A stretch of 64,000 bases of DNA from Bacillus sp. AFS037270 (GTDB lineage: Bacteria > Bacillota > Bacilli > Bacillales_B > DSM-18226), in the NCBI RefSeq assembly GCF_002585305.1, contig NZ_NUNF01000032.1:62001-126000 (forward strand), given 5' to 3'. The notes under the pieces were generated by a model that worked only from the letters and a program-made list of their open reading frames with translations, was not told the DNA's origin and made no database searches. The first letter of the stretch is position 1. Each line of letters starts with the position of its first letter. Below, piece by piece: positions 37,264 to 45,755 of the stretch. A program made the translations under genes and the position numbers.

Positions 37264-38643
37264 TTGGCATCGATTGCCATTATTGGTGGTGGTCCTGCTG
37301 GATATGTGGCTGCGATTACTGCAGCCCAGCAGGGGCAAGAAGTAACAATCATTGATCAAGGACCGCTAGGAGGAACTTGCTTAAATGAAGGATGTATGCC
37401 CACAAAGTCACTGTTAGAAAGTGCGGAGGTATACAGTAAGGTTAAACATGCGGGTGATTTTGGAATACGGCTTCCGTCTGGTCAATTAGAGATTGATTGG
37501 AATGCTGTCCTGCTTCGTAAAAATAATATTGTTTCAACACTTGTACAAGGGATTCAATATTTAATGAGGAAAAATAAAGTAAAAGTCATTAAAGGTGCTG
37601 GCTCTTTCGTCACTGACCGTGTTATAAGGGTTGATACTGGCGGGAAACAAGTAGATGTAACAGCGGACAAGGTAATCATCGCTGCAGGTTCTGACCCCAT
37701 TTCATTACCATTTGCTTCTTTTGACGGAAATTGGGTCATTCATAGTAGTCAGGCGATGTCGCTTCCGTCGATCCCATCGTCTTTACTGATTGTCGGCGGA
37801 GGTGTAATAGGCTGCGAGTTTGCTAGCATTTATAGCAGATTGGGAACAAAAGTCACCATTGTTGAGATGGCTGATCAGCTGCTTCCAGGAGAAGATGAAG
37901 ATGTCGCCTTGATCTTACATAAGCAGTTGGAAAGTGATGGTGTAACAATTTATCCTTCCACCGCACTAAAGGAATTGAATTCAGAACAAAAGTCAGCCTA
38001 TTTTAAAAACGAAAATGGTTTGCATGAGGTTCAAGCAGATTACGTCCTTGTGTCGATCGGTCGTAAGCCGCGAGTGAATCATTTAGGTCTTGAGAAAATT
38101 GGAATTGATTTTTCAAGAAAAGGCATTACGGTTAATCATCAAATGCAAACGAATATTCCCAATATATATGCATGCGGAGATATCATCGGAGGTATACAGC
38201 TTGCCCATGTGGCCTTTCATGAAGGAGCAGTGGCTGCTTTAAATGCTTGCGGACTAGAATCTCAAGTAAATTATCGTGCTGTACCCCGCTGTATCTATAC
38301 ATCTCCTGAAATTGCAGGGGTAGGGTTAACAGAAAAACAGGCAAGGGAACAGTATGGCGATATAAGGGTAGGAGAATTTCCGTTTTCTGCTAATGGAAAG
38401 GCGCTTATAGCTAACGAACGGAACGGGAAAGTTAAGGTGTTAATTGAACCACAATTTGGTGAAATCCTTGGTGTCTCCATTGTCGGTCCCCACGCTACGG
38501 AACTAATTGGACAAGGTACGGTCATGCTCCATGCTGAATTAACAACAGAAACAATGGAAAATTTCATCGCTGCCCATCCAAGTCTTTCTGAAGCAGTCCA
38601 TGAAGCATTACTTAGTGCAGTTGGCCACGCTGTACATGTTTAA
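37264..38643 (+). CDS. acoL: Dihydrolipoyl dehydrogenase (E3) of the acetoin dehydrogenase complex
   Basis: This 459-residue FAD flavoprotein reoxidises the lipoyl group with NAD. It starts at TTG 37264, behind AAGAAGGGA, with the FAD motif IIGGGPAGYVAA. The redox-active pair is in GGTCLNEGCMPTKS. The NAD domain has LIVGGGVIGCEFASIYSRLG, and the C-terminal His-Glu pair is in AAHPSLSEAVHEAL. It ends the acoABCL operon and is followed by a strong terminator. Confidence 0.93.
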   Translation: MASIAIIGGGPAGYVAAITAAQQGQEVTIIDQGPLGGTCLNEGCMPTKSLLESAEVYSKVKHAGDFGIRLPSGQLEIDWNAVLLRKNNIVSTLVQGIQYLMRKNKVKVIKGAGSFVTDRVIRVDTGGKQVDVTADKVIIAAGSDPISLPFASFDGNWVIHSSQAMSLPSIPSSLLIVGGGVIGCEFASIYSRLGTKVTIVEMADQLLPGEDEDVALILHKQLESDGVTIYPSTALKELNSEQKSAYFKNENGLHEVQADYVLVSIGRKPRVNHLGLEKIGIDFSRKGITVNHQMQTNIPNIYACGDIIGGIQLAHVAFHEGAVAALNACGLESQVNYRAVPRCIYTSPEIAGVGLTEKQAREQYGDIRVGEFPFSANGKALIANERNGKVKVLIEPQFGEILGVSIVGPHATELIGQGTVMLHAELTTETMENFIAAHPSLSEAVHEALLSAVGHAVHV

Positions 38644-38679
38644 AAGTAAGTTTAATCAGAAATTTCTACGAATTTTGCT

Positions 38680-38713
38680 AAACTTCGCGTTTGTTGCGCG
38701 AAGTTTATTTTTT
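38680..38713 (+). terminator. Rho-independent terminator of acoABCL
   Basis: AAACTTCGCG and CGCGAAGTTT are perfect 10-bp complements with a 7-base loop, followed by ATTTTTTT. Confidence 0.9.
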
Positions 38714-38742
38714 TAAATTTTCTTTACACTATGAGCTATTTG

Positions 38743-38771
38743 TTGAAAGCGAATTCATGGTTTACTATAAT
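38743..38771 (+). promoter_or_regulatory. Sigma-A promoter of acoR overlapped by a cre (CcpA) site
   Basis: TTGAAA (38743-38748) and TATAAT (38766-38771) are separated by exactly 17 bp. TTGAAAGCGAATTCAT (38743-38758) fits the catabolite-responsive element consensus (TGWAANCGNTNWCA with one deviation) and covers the -35 box. CcpA bound there would block polymerase, so acoR, and through it the aco operon, should be off in glucose. Confidence 0.8.
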
Positions 38772-38898
38772 TGAATTGTGCCCTAAACCTCATTCTATAA
38801 AACTACTTCTTTAACTCCTATCACCTTCGCTAGATGTAAAAACAAGAAATCTATCTCAAATCTAATTCGAATTTTTGGCCATGATTAGAGGAGGTTCC

Positions 38899-40779
38899 AT
38901 GAATACTACCTTATATTTAGATGCGTGGAAGCGTTTTGTCAAAGAGGACGTTCTTGATACAGCTCGGATAAACAAACTAATTTTAGAATCTTGGTACCGC
39001 TGTAAGGAAGAAAAGGTAAACCCATATTTAAATAGAGGCCGGAATTTATTAACTGAAAAGCAATTACATACTATAAAAAATAAGAATTCTATGTTGATAG
39101 AAATAGCATCTCCATATTTAAACAAGATTGATCAAGCGATAAAAGAATCAGGAATGATGGCATTATTGGTCGATCCAGATGGATATGTACTATCATTAAC
39201 TGGAAATGAAAAAACCTTAAATGATGCCAGGAAAATTAATTTTGTTGAAGGGGTGCGATGGACCGAGTGTGAAGTAGGTACTAACGCGATTGGGACGGCA
39301 TTACAAACTAAAGAAGCCGTTATTATTAATGGTGCTGAGCATTATTCCGTAGCTTCTCATCAATGGAGCTGTTCCGCAACTCCTATCTTTGATGATAGTA
39401 GGAACTTAATGGGGGTTATTGATGTATCATGCCCGATTAATTATTCCCATCCTTTTATGCTTGGGATGGTTACCTCGGTTGCTTATGCAATTGAAAAAGA
39501 AATAAGCAGGAGGTACTATCAAAAAGAATTAGAACTTATTCAACAGGCGACTCAATTATCTGAGTCACATCCAAATCAGCTCTTCATCGTATGTAATCAA
39601 AAACAAATGATAGTAGCGGCTAGCAAATCATTTCGAGAAAGAAGCCCTCAGTCTATTGGCATGAATCTCTTTGACATTACACATAACGGGTACCAGATTG
39701 ATTTTGAGATGCCGTTCCTATCAAAAGAAGGCAATTGCTTATTAGGAAGCTGCTTTTATTTATCAGAGCTGCCAGCTTCTAATCGCCAGACTTTGTTTAC
39801 TTCCTCTATCCCATCAACTCCCTTTGTATTTAAAGGTGAATGTGGAACAAGTGAGGCTTTTCAAAACACACTAAAAAAGGTAAAACTCGTAGCTCCAACA
39901 GATGCGACCGTGTTTATCTCAGGCGAAACCGGGTCAGGGAAAGAACTGATTGCACAGGCAATCCATGACAACAGTCCGCGAAAGAATGGTCCTTTTATCT
40001 CATTAAATTGTGGTGCCATTCCAAAGGACTTAATGGAAAGTGAGCTTTTTGGCTATGTAGAGGGAGCATTTACCGGGGCAAGACGGAAGGGCTATAAAGG
40101 AAAATTCGAACAGGCCCATAAGGGAACCATTTTTCTAGATGAAATCGGTGAAATCCCTCATACGATGCAAGTTGCTTTATTGAGAGTGCTTCAGGAAAGA
40201 AAGATTACTCCTCTAGGCAGTACGAAGGAAGTTCCATTGGATGTACGTGTTATAACAGCTACACACCGTAACATATTGGAACTTGTAAGAGATGGGGATT
40301 TTCGAGAGGATTTATATTATCGTTTGAACGTGTACCCGATCGATGTCCCTCCATTAAGAAACAGAAAAGAAGATATCCCATATATCATTAGGCATATTTG
40401 TCAAAAGAATAATTGGAACAACATTCACATAGACGATTTATTAACTAGATTAAGAGACTATGAATGGCCAGGAAACATTAGAGAATTAACGAATATTCTC
40501 GAGCGATTGAACATCATGTTACATGATAATCAGGATGGTATGGACATTTTAGTTAACTCGATTGAAGTATTAAGGATAAACTATCCTTCCATTCCTCCAG
40601 CCATGGAACAAGAGGATGTCGAGGACGATGAGAAACAGTTAACCGCACGTGAGAAAATACAAAGAGATATAATGTTGGATGCATTAAAAAAGACAAAAGG
40701 AAATGTGACTGCAGCAGCAAAATTAGTCGACATCCCAAGAAGTACTTTTTATAAAAGACTTCAAAAGTTTGGATTGTAA
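38899..40779 (+). CDS. acoR: Sigma-54-dependent transcriptional activator of acetoin genes
   Basis: This 626-residue enhancer-binding protein has an N-terminal GAF-like sensor (about 60-210), a central AAA+ domain (about 300-540) with Walker A GETGSGKE, the sigma-54-contact loop GAFTGAR and Walker B TIFLDEIGE, and a C-terminal Fis-type HTH (GNVTAAAKLVDIPRSTFYKRL). The ATG at 38899 has GAGGAGG 5 bases upstream. It sits directly after acoL, as in B. subtilis, and should activate the -24/-12 promoter at 33857 when acetoin is present. Its own promoter overlaps a cre site. Confidence 0.93.
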   Translation: MNTTLYLDAWKRFVKEDVLDTARINKLILESWYRCKEEKVNPYLNRGRNLLTEKQLHTIKNKNSMLIEIASPYLNKIDQAIKESGMMALLVDPDGYVLSLTGNEKTLNDARKINFVEGVRWTECEVGTNAIGTALQTKEAVIINGAEHYSVASHQWSCSATPIFDDSRNLMGVIDVSCPINYSHPFMLGMVTSVAYAIEKEISRRYYQKELELIQQATQLSESHPNQLFIVCNQKQMIVAASKSFRERSPQSIGMNLFDITHNGYQIDFEMPFLSKEGNCLLGSCFYLSELPASNRQTLFTSSIPSTPFVFKGECGTSEAFQNTLKKVKLVAPTDATVFISGETGSGKELIAQAIHDNSPRKNGPFISLNCGAIPKDLMESELFGYVEGAFTGARRKGYKGKFEQAHKGTIFLDEIGEIPHTMQVALLRVLQERKITPLGSTKEVPLDVRVITATHRNILELVRDGDFREDLYYRLNVYPIDVPPLRNRKEDIPYIIRHICQKNNWNNIHIDDLLTRLRDYEWPGNIRELTNILERLNIMLHDNQDGMDILVNSIEVLRINYPSIPPAMEQEDVEDDEKQLTAREKIQRDIMLDALKKTKGNVTAAAKLVDIPRSTFYKRLQKFGL

Positions 40780-40783
40780 GGTG

Positions 40784-40816
40784 AAAAAAATAGCACAATA
40801 GTGTGTGCTATTTTTT
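40784..40816 (+). terminator. Rho-independent terminator after acoR
   Basis: AAAAATAGCAC and GTGCTATTTTT are complementary, with a short loop and a T-run. Confidence 0.85.
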
Positions 40817-40902
40817 ATGGTTGAAGATTTAGATTGACCAAATAATCTTTTAACTAGATAGTAGTAATATAGGTTCAAAATTGGAATGGAGGGAAGTAGT
40901 AG

Positions 40903-41970
40903 ATGCATCTTGACACAAAACTATGCGAAATACTCGGTATTACCAATCCTATTATCCAAGCGGGAATGGCTGGAGGTCCGACGACAGTAGAGCTTGTTGC
41001 GAGTGTTTCGAACTCTGGCGGTTTAGGAACCTTGGGTGCTGCCTATATGAAGCCAGAAGGAATCAGGGCAGCTATTCGGAAAATTAAGGAGCAAACCTCA
41101 AAACCATTTGCTGTAAATTTGTTTTGTACAGATTGGCAAGATCAATATGATGGGGTTGAAGAGTCACAGAAGGTTCTAAATGTGATTCGAGAAAAGCTAG
41201 GGCTGGAGTATTTGAACAAAAAAGTTGAAACCAACAACTTTTTTGAGGAACAGTTTGAAGTTCTAATCCAAGAAAAAGTACCCGTCATTTCTACCGCTTT
41301 TGGTATACTTCCTCGAGACAAAATGGCAAAAGTCAAGGAGCAAGGAATTAAGGTTACATCGATGGTCACGACGGTTCGTGAGGCACAACTGGCCGAGAAA
41401 GAGGGGGCAGATATCATTATTGCCCAGGGAAGTGATGCTGGTGGGCATCGAGGTACTTTTGAAATTGAAAAAAACACGCTTGGTGCCACAATCGGAACGT
41501 TTTCTCTTGTCCCGCAGGTAGTTGATGCAGTTTCAGTCCCGGTGGTCGCGGCCGGAGGAATCATGGATAGCCGCGGCCTTGTCGCTGCATTAGCCTTAGG
41601 GGCACAAGGAGTTCAGATGGGAACAGCATTTTTAACGACGGTGGAGTCGGGAGCGCATCCAGTTTATAAGGAAGCACTTGTGAAAAGCACGGAAGAAAGT
41701 ACGGTTATTACTAAAGTTTTTTCGGGTCGTCCAGCGAGGGGAATTAAGAATGCTTTTATTCAAGCATACCAAGATGCGAATGTTAGTCCTGCTGATTTTC
41801 CAACTCAAAATACGCTGACGAGTGATATTCGTAAGGAAGCCGCTTTACAAAATAATCCGGAGTTTATGTCGTTATGGGCGGGCCAGGGGACAAGACTGTT
41901 ACAAAATGAGATACCTGCGGAGAAACTGATAAGTGACTTGGTGGCAGGGGCAAAAAGGATACTTTCATAA
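40903..41970 (+). CDS. Nitronate monooxygenase-like FMN oxidoreductase
   Basis: This 355-residue TIM-barrel flavoprotein belongs to the 2-nitropropane dioxygenase/nitronate monooxygenase family, which oxidises alkyl nitronates (for example propionate-3-nitronate). It is also related to FabK enoyl-ACP reductases. Motifs: NPIIQAGMAGGPTT at the N-terminus, the catalytic-region AQGSDAGGHRGTF, VAAGGIMDSRG and GAQGVQMGTAFL for FMN phosphate binding. GGAGGGAAG precedes the ATG. It is monocistronic, between acoR and the TetR locus. The family is clear; the physiological substrate is not. Confidence 0.87.
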   Translation: MHLDTKLCEILGITNPIIQAGMAGGPTTVELVASVSNSGGLGTLGAAYMKPEGIRAAIRKIKEQTSKPFAVNLFCTDWQDQYDGVEESQKVLNVIREKLGLEYLNKKVETNNFFEEQFEVLIQEKVPVISTAFGILPRDKMAKVKEQGIKVTSMVTTVREAQLAEKEGADIIIAQGSDAGGHRGTFEIEKNTLGATIGTFSLVPQVVDAVSVPVVAAGGIMDSRGLVAALALGAQGVQMGTAFLTTVESGAHPVYKEALVKSTEESTVITKVFSGRPARGIKNAFIQAYQDANVSPADFPTQNTLTSDIRKEAALQNNPEFMSLWAGQGTRLLQNEIPAEKLISDLVAGAKRILS

Positions 41971-41979
41971 AGCAGTAGG

Positions 41980-42013
41980 GAACCTCAATATAAATTTTGA
42001 GGTTCTCTTTTTT
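41980..42013 (+). terminator. Rho-independent terminator after nitronate monooxygenase gene
   Basis: GAACCTCAA pairs with TTGAGGTTC around an A/T loop, followed by TCTTTTTTC. Confidence 0.8.
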
Positions 42014-42110
42014 CTTCTAACAAGAAATTATACGGTTAATTGAGGAATTTTCCTTTTTAACTTAAGTGGATTTTATAAGAAAATTAATAAATGTGGGTCC
42101 TGTAGGAGGA

Positions 42111-42293
42111 ATTCAACAAATTAGGAACTAAATTCTACGAAGTTGGGGAGTAATTCTACCATTAATAATTTTTTTCTACAAATCAAAGCTTGGATTCAAC
42201 AATAATTGGAAAATATTTACCACTTTAATAATTGAAAGGTCTTAATTCAACGTAATTCAAGATTTATTCTCCAAAATCCAACGCTTATTCTAC
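42111..42293. repeat. Degenerate array of ATTCTAC/ATTCAAC heptamers at 10-11 and 20-21 bp spacing
   Basis: ATTC(T/A)AC or one-base variants start at 42111, 42132, 42153, 42173, 42194, 42214, 42245, 42255, 42266, 42276 and 42287. Successive steps are 21, 21, 20, 21, 20, 31, 10, 11, 10 and 11 bp, all close to whole or double turns of the helix. There is no open reading frame and no hairpin. It fills most of the gap between the terminator at 42013 and the TetR-controlled promoter at 42361. Confidence 0.7.
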
Positions 42294-42360
42294 AATAAAT
42301 GGAAATAAGTGTTACCGGATATGGTTTCCGTCTGGAGGAATTGAAGTAAAAAAAAACCAA

Positions 42361-42389
42361 TTGACAAACCGACAGTCGGTTTGTAAAAT
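42361..42389 (+). promoter_or_regulatory. Sigma-A promoter with TetR-type operator in the spacer
   Basis: TTGACA (42361-42366), a 17-bp spacer and TAAAAT (42384-42389) form a good promoter. A perfect 21-bp palindrome ACAAACCGAC-A-GTCGGTTTGT (42364-42384) fills the spacer. The TetR-family gene is second in this transcript, so autorepression is expected. The core ACCGAC-N-GTCGGT recurs at 43744-43756. Confidence 0.88.
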
Positions 42390-42431
42390 AAAAATTGTAA
42401 AATATGGAAATTAAAAAGGGGTGTTCGGAAC

Positions 42432-43076
42432 GTGAAAGTTTCGTCCAAAAGGAAATTAATCCAAATGATTGCTGTCAGTTTGATTGTCAATGGTGCCATA
42501 CCTGTAATAGTCTATAATCTTCTCAAAGACTATTATTCAAGCTTTGTCTCCTTGTTAATTGCCACCTTAATTCCACTAGGGGATAATCTATACCATATCG
42601 TGAAATATAAAAAAGCCGATTCCTTTGGGCTATTTATGCTGACCGGCTTCATCTTAAGTCTACTGGCATTTGTCCTCGGTGGAAACGAAAGGCTCATTTT
42701 ATTAAGGGAATCAATGGTCACCGGTTTATTAGGACTCATTTTTATTGCCTCCCTATTCTTTTCTAAACCATTAATTTATCACTTTGCGATAAAATTTACG
42801 TCTGAAGATGAATCCCAACAGAAAGGCAAATTCGAGAAAAACTGGGAAATCCCTTATTTCCGATCTGTACTAAGAATCATGACAGCCATTTGGGGCATCG
42901 CTTTAGTGGGCGAGGCCATCGTGAAGACCATCCTTGTTTATGAACTTTCAATAACCGCCTTTTTAGCCATCTCACAACTTGTTTTTTATAGTATCATTGG
43001 GGCCGCCATTATATTTACCATTGTGTACCGTCGATATGCGAAAGTACGGTTAGATAAATTGACTCATATTCAGTAA
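42432..43076 (+). CDS. VC0807-type integral membrane protein
   Basis: The 214-residue product has about five to six hydrophobic helices and no catalytic motif I recognise. The pattern (NGAIPVIVYNLLKDY, IPLGDNLYHIVKYKK, RESMVTGLLGLIFI and a C-terminal WGIALVGEA segment) fits the VC0807 family of membrane proteins, whose function is unknown. The start is GTG 42432 behind a GGGG-type site, 42 bp after the -10 box of the operator-bearing promoter. It is co-transcribed with the TetR regulator 32 bp downstream. A role in tolerance to a lipophilic compound is only a guess from that pairing. Confidence 0.75.
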   Translation: MKVSSKRKLIQMIAVSLIVNGAIPVIVYNLLKDYYSSFVSLLIATLIPLGDNLYHIVKYKKADSFGLFMLTGFILSLLAFVLGGNERLILLRESMVTGLLGLIFIASLFFSKPLIYHFAIKFTSEDESQQKGKFEKNWEIPYFRSVLRIMTAIWGIALVGEAIVKTILVYELSITAFLAISQLVFYSIIGAAIIFTIVYRRYAKVRLDKLTHIQ

Positions 43077-43108
43077 ATACTCCTAGATTTAGTAAAGAAG
43101 GTAATCAT

Positions 43109-43708
43109 ATGACAAATTCAGCCATCTACAATAATCAAAGCTTTCAACACATCCTGGCCATCACCGAAGAAATCATACTTGAAAAAGGCTGCCGTAATAC
43201 CACCTTGAAGGACATTATCGAAAGATCCGGGTTGTCAAAAGGGGCCATTTACCATTATGTCGAGAGTAAGGATGAATTATTTGGGCTCATTCTAAAATCC
43301 AAGATTGAAGAAATGAATGAAACCTTTCACCAGGCCATTACGCAATCCATTAAAGACGAAACCACTGAGAATAAAAGTTTTAGTGTGGTCAGTCAATTTT
43401 TTAACTCCAGGCAAGATCCCTATGATACAGGAAACTTAATTTTTATCTATTTATTAAGCCAGGATAACGAAAAGGTTAAAAAGATCCTCCAGGATATTTT
43501 TCAATATACGAAAGAAATAGGAACCAAATGGATCAAAATGGGGCAGGAGAATGGAGTAATACCTGCAAATATTGACGCTGAAAAAATGTCTACTTTGATG
43601 ATGACATTTTCATATGGAATACGGGTCACCCAAATCTTATCCGCAGATGAAAAGGATAAGGTGAATATGAATGATATTTTTAAAGTGATAAGTAAGAGTT
43701 TAACCTAA
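43109..43708 (+). CDS. TetR/AcrR family transcriptional repressor
   Basis: This 199-residue repressor has the N-terminal TetR HTH (residues about 14-60): ILEKGCRNTTLKDIIERSG then LSKGAIYHYVESKDELF. The all-helical ligand and dimer domain follows. AAGG precedes the ATG. It lies in an operon with the VC0807-type gene whose promoter carries a 21-bp palindrome, and a related palindrome precedes the GNAT/DUF2306 operon 36 bp after its stop. It therefore probably represses both units. The inducer is unknown. Confidence 0.92.
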   Translation: MTNSAIYNNQSFQHILAITEEIILEKGCRNTTLKDIIERSGLSKGAIYHYVESKDELFGLILKSKIEEMNETFHQAITQSIKDETTENKSFSVVSQFFNSRQDPYDTGNLIFIYLLSQDNEKVKKILQDIFQYTKEIGTKWIKMGQENGVIPANIDAEKMSTLMMTFSYGIRVTQILSADEKDKVNMNDIFKVISKSLT

Positions 43709-43743
43709 TCCCCTAGTGATGGGGGACTTATTCTTACAAACAT

Positions 43744-43765
43744 ACCGACGGTCGGTTTTTATAAT
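43744..43765 (+). promoter_or_regulatory. Second TetR-type operator with -10 box, upstream of the GNAT gene
   Basis: ACCGAC-G-GTCGGT (43744-43756) is a perfect 13-bp palindrome matching the core of the operator at 42364. A TATAAT box follows at 43760-43765, 17 bp before the GNAT start codon at 43782. The matching -35 is weak. Occupation of the operator would block this promoter. Confidence 0.82.
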
Positions 43766-43781
43766 TATTGAGGTGACATTT

Positions 43782-44291
43782 ATGGTCATTCAAGAAATGG
43801 GACTGAAAGAGTTGAAAGAAGTCCTTCAATTTTATCGAGAGATTTCATCTGATTTAAGGAAAAAGCGCATCCATCAGTGGGACAGATACTACCCTAACCG
43901 TTTTATTATTAAAGCAGATTTAAAGAAAGGAAATCTGTATGGCATCCTATCAGACAAAAAATTAATCGGTGCTGTTGTCGTAGATACAAACCAAAGCAAA
44001 AAATATCAAGAACTTAACTGGGAGGATAGGGAGGGGAACCCTTTGGTTATTCATCGTTTAGCCGTTCATCCTTTAAACCAAGGCAAGGGATATGGAAAAC
44101 AGCTGCTCCAATTTGCCGAAGAATATGCCGTTATAAATGGATATACCAGTATTCGTCTTGATGTCTTTAGTGTAAATGATGGGGCCGTCAAGATGTATGA
44201 ACGAGCAGGTTATCAAGAAAGAGGAAATGTCCGCTATCCATTCCGATCAGCTCCGTATAAATGCTATGAAAAAATGATAGGGGGAGTATAG
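43782..44291 (+). CDS. GNAT family N-acetyltransferase
   Basis: This 169-residue acetyl-CoA-dependent transferase starts at ATG 43782, behind GAGGTG and just downstream of the TATAAT and operator. An earlier in-frame start would run through the operator. GNAT motif A is seen in RLAVHPLNQGKGYGKQLL (Gln/Gly-x-Gly-x-Gly/Ala for CoA pyrophosphate), and motif B in VFSVNDGAVKMYERAGYQERG. The substrate is unknown. It lies 3 bp before the DUF2306 membrane gene, so they are co-transcribed and probably controlled by the TetR repressor. Confidence 0.88.
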   Translation: MVIQEMGLKELKEVLQFYREISSDLRKKRIHQWDRYYPNRFIIKADLKKGNLYGILSDKKLIGAVVVDTNQSKKYQELNWEDREGNPLVIHRLAVHPLNQGKGYGKQLLQFAEEYAVINGYTSIRLDVFSVNDGAVKMYERAGYQERGNVRYPFRSAPYKCYEKMIGGV

Positions 44292-44294
44292 AAC

Positions 44295-44951
44295 ATGAAA
44301 AATGGAAGGTTTACTGTAGGATCGATGTATGGTGTGATTGGTTTGTTTATGATTTATATTTTTTGGATGTTCCTCCTTAATGGGGTTGAGCATGCTCCAA
44401 TGGTAAAAGGGAAGATGGAAGACCCCCATTTCTCTGTGTCGAAGTGGAAATGGTTTTTCTATCCTCATATTCTATTAGGGACGATTTCACTTGCGATTGG
44501 ACCGTTTCAAATGACAAAGTTAAGTAGGAAAAAACCAGGGCTTCATAAAGTGCTTGGTAAAGTGTATGCGGTGGCCATTTTTATTAATATTCTAATGGTT
44601 CCCTATCTTACCCTATCTGCAACTGGCGGCCTGGGGTCATCAATTGCCTTTCTTGTTCTTAACTTCTTCTGGCTGTGGACGACTTCAATAGGGGTTATCA
44701 AAGCAGCTCAGCGAAAAATAAGTGCCCATAAGGAATGGATTCTCCGCAGTTATGCGATTACATGGGTGTTTGTCACCTTTCGGATTGTCATAATTCCACT
44801 TTCAATCTTTCTAGGTCCATCTTTATCTTTTCCTCTTGCAGTCTACATTGGGATTAGTATTAACCTATTTTTTGTGGAATGGCGAAACCGGAGAAATAAA
44901 AACTTACCAAAAAACAGGAAAATCCGAACGGTCGACCCACTTGTTAAATGA
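44295..44951 (+). CDS. DUF2306 family membrane protein
   Basis: The 218-residue product has about six hydrophobic helices and the DUF2306 hallmark RKKPGLHKVLGKVYAVAI, with a conserved His/Gly region, plus HKEWILRSYAITWVFVTFR, whose His/Arg residues are typical. The molecular function of the family is not known to me. GGGGGAG precedes the ATG. It is the second gene of the TetR-controlled GNAT operon and is followed by a terminator at 45075. Confidence 0.85.
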   Translation: MKNGRFTVGSMYGVIGLFMIYIFWMFLLNGVEHAPMVKGKMEDPHFSVSKWKWFFYPHILLGTISLAIGPFQMTKLSRKKPGLHKVLGKVYAVAIFINILMVPYLTLSATGGLGSSIAFLVLNFFWLWTTSIGVIKAAQRKISAHKEWILRSYAITWVFVTFRIVIIPLSIFLGPSLSFPLAVYIGISINLFFVEWRNRRNKNLPKNRKIRTVDPLVK

Positions 44952-45074
44952 ATCTTTAATCTTTTAGTCAAAAATACAAAAATTTTTTCAATAAAAGTAG
45001 AGTTGCAGAGTAAACTTTTTCTTATGGTATTTTAATATACTCTTTGCCATTTAAGGTGTTTAAAAATAAACTTG

Positions 45075-45107
45075 AATCCCTATGAACAATTCCATAGGGA
45101 TTTTTTA
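45075..45107 (+). terminator. Rho-independent terminator after DUF2306 gene
   Basis: AATCCCTATG and CATAGGGATT are perfect 10-bp complements with an 8-base loop, followed by TTTTATGC. Confidence 0.85.
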
Positions 45108-45372
45108 TGCTCTTTTAAACAGAAACATTATAAAACCCTAATTAAAAGCTGGTTCCCTGTTTAGTCCTAGAAAAATAGTTGTGTTAGAAAATGTGACGTT
45201 AAAAATAAGAAGGTATATATCAGATTTGTTCGGTCAATTTGTTATTTTAGTATAAAAATTATTTGTAAGAAATTCTAACAAAGTGTTGAGGGGTAAACTT
45301 TTTATTTAAAATTTTGTAAATGTTTTCAATGTAAAAGTGATTGTAAAAAAATATTTTTTTATCATTTTCCTA

Positions 45373-45401
45373 TTTACGAAAGAAAAGACGAGGTATATAA
45401 T
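45373..45401 (+). promoter_or_regulatory. Sigma-A promoter for the peptide transporter operon
   Basis: TTTACG (45373-45378), a 17-bp spacer and TATAAT (45396-45401). It is about 355 bp before the first gene, which implies a long leader. Confidence 0.6.
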
Positions 45402-45755
45402 CTGTATTAAATTAACATTAAGTGGAACTGGTGGAAGAAAAAATCAACTAAACCTAACATTAATGTTAAATTTTCTTACATACCTCTTAGAAATTACACA
45501 ATTTACAGAACCAGCTCAACAAGATCGATTACATTGTTTTACTACTTACTTAATTTCTCACCCCTATGTATGAACGAAAACACACTCTTAATCCCAGTAA
45601 CAGATCTGCCAACGGTTTTTAACTTCTACTAATTTATATGGTAGAAGATCTTTGTAAATATCAATCCACTTAAGGGGGTGAGAGGTAAAAGATACTTTTT
45701 TTTTATCTCTATATATCTGAATATTAAGCAAATTAAAAAACAAGGGGGCAATGTG

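Larger units (their letters stand above)
44952..45755. other. 804-bp intergenic region: terminator, promoter and long leader of the peptide transporter operon
   Basis: The left part holds a terminator (45075-45107). A sigma-A promoter lies at 45373-45401. Downstream of it about 350 bases form an untranslated leader with a 14-bp palindrome TAACATTAATGTTA (45458-45471) and a small hairpin CTTCTAC/GTAGAAG near 45620-45650. I could not match the leader to a known riboswitch or T-box: no AGGGTGG-type box or terminator is seen. Short reading frames here lack ribosome sites. Confidence 0.5.

Noticed and set aside
45415..45450. GTGGAACTGGTGG as a possible T-box antiterminator sequence
   Set aside because: The match to AGGGTGGNACCGCG is poor and no terminator or stem I follows or precedes it as required.
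45337..45573. 78-codon frame across the peptide-transporter promoter
   Set aside because: It contains the promoter boxes and leader, has no ribosome site and no family resemblance.
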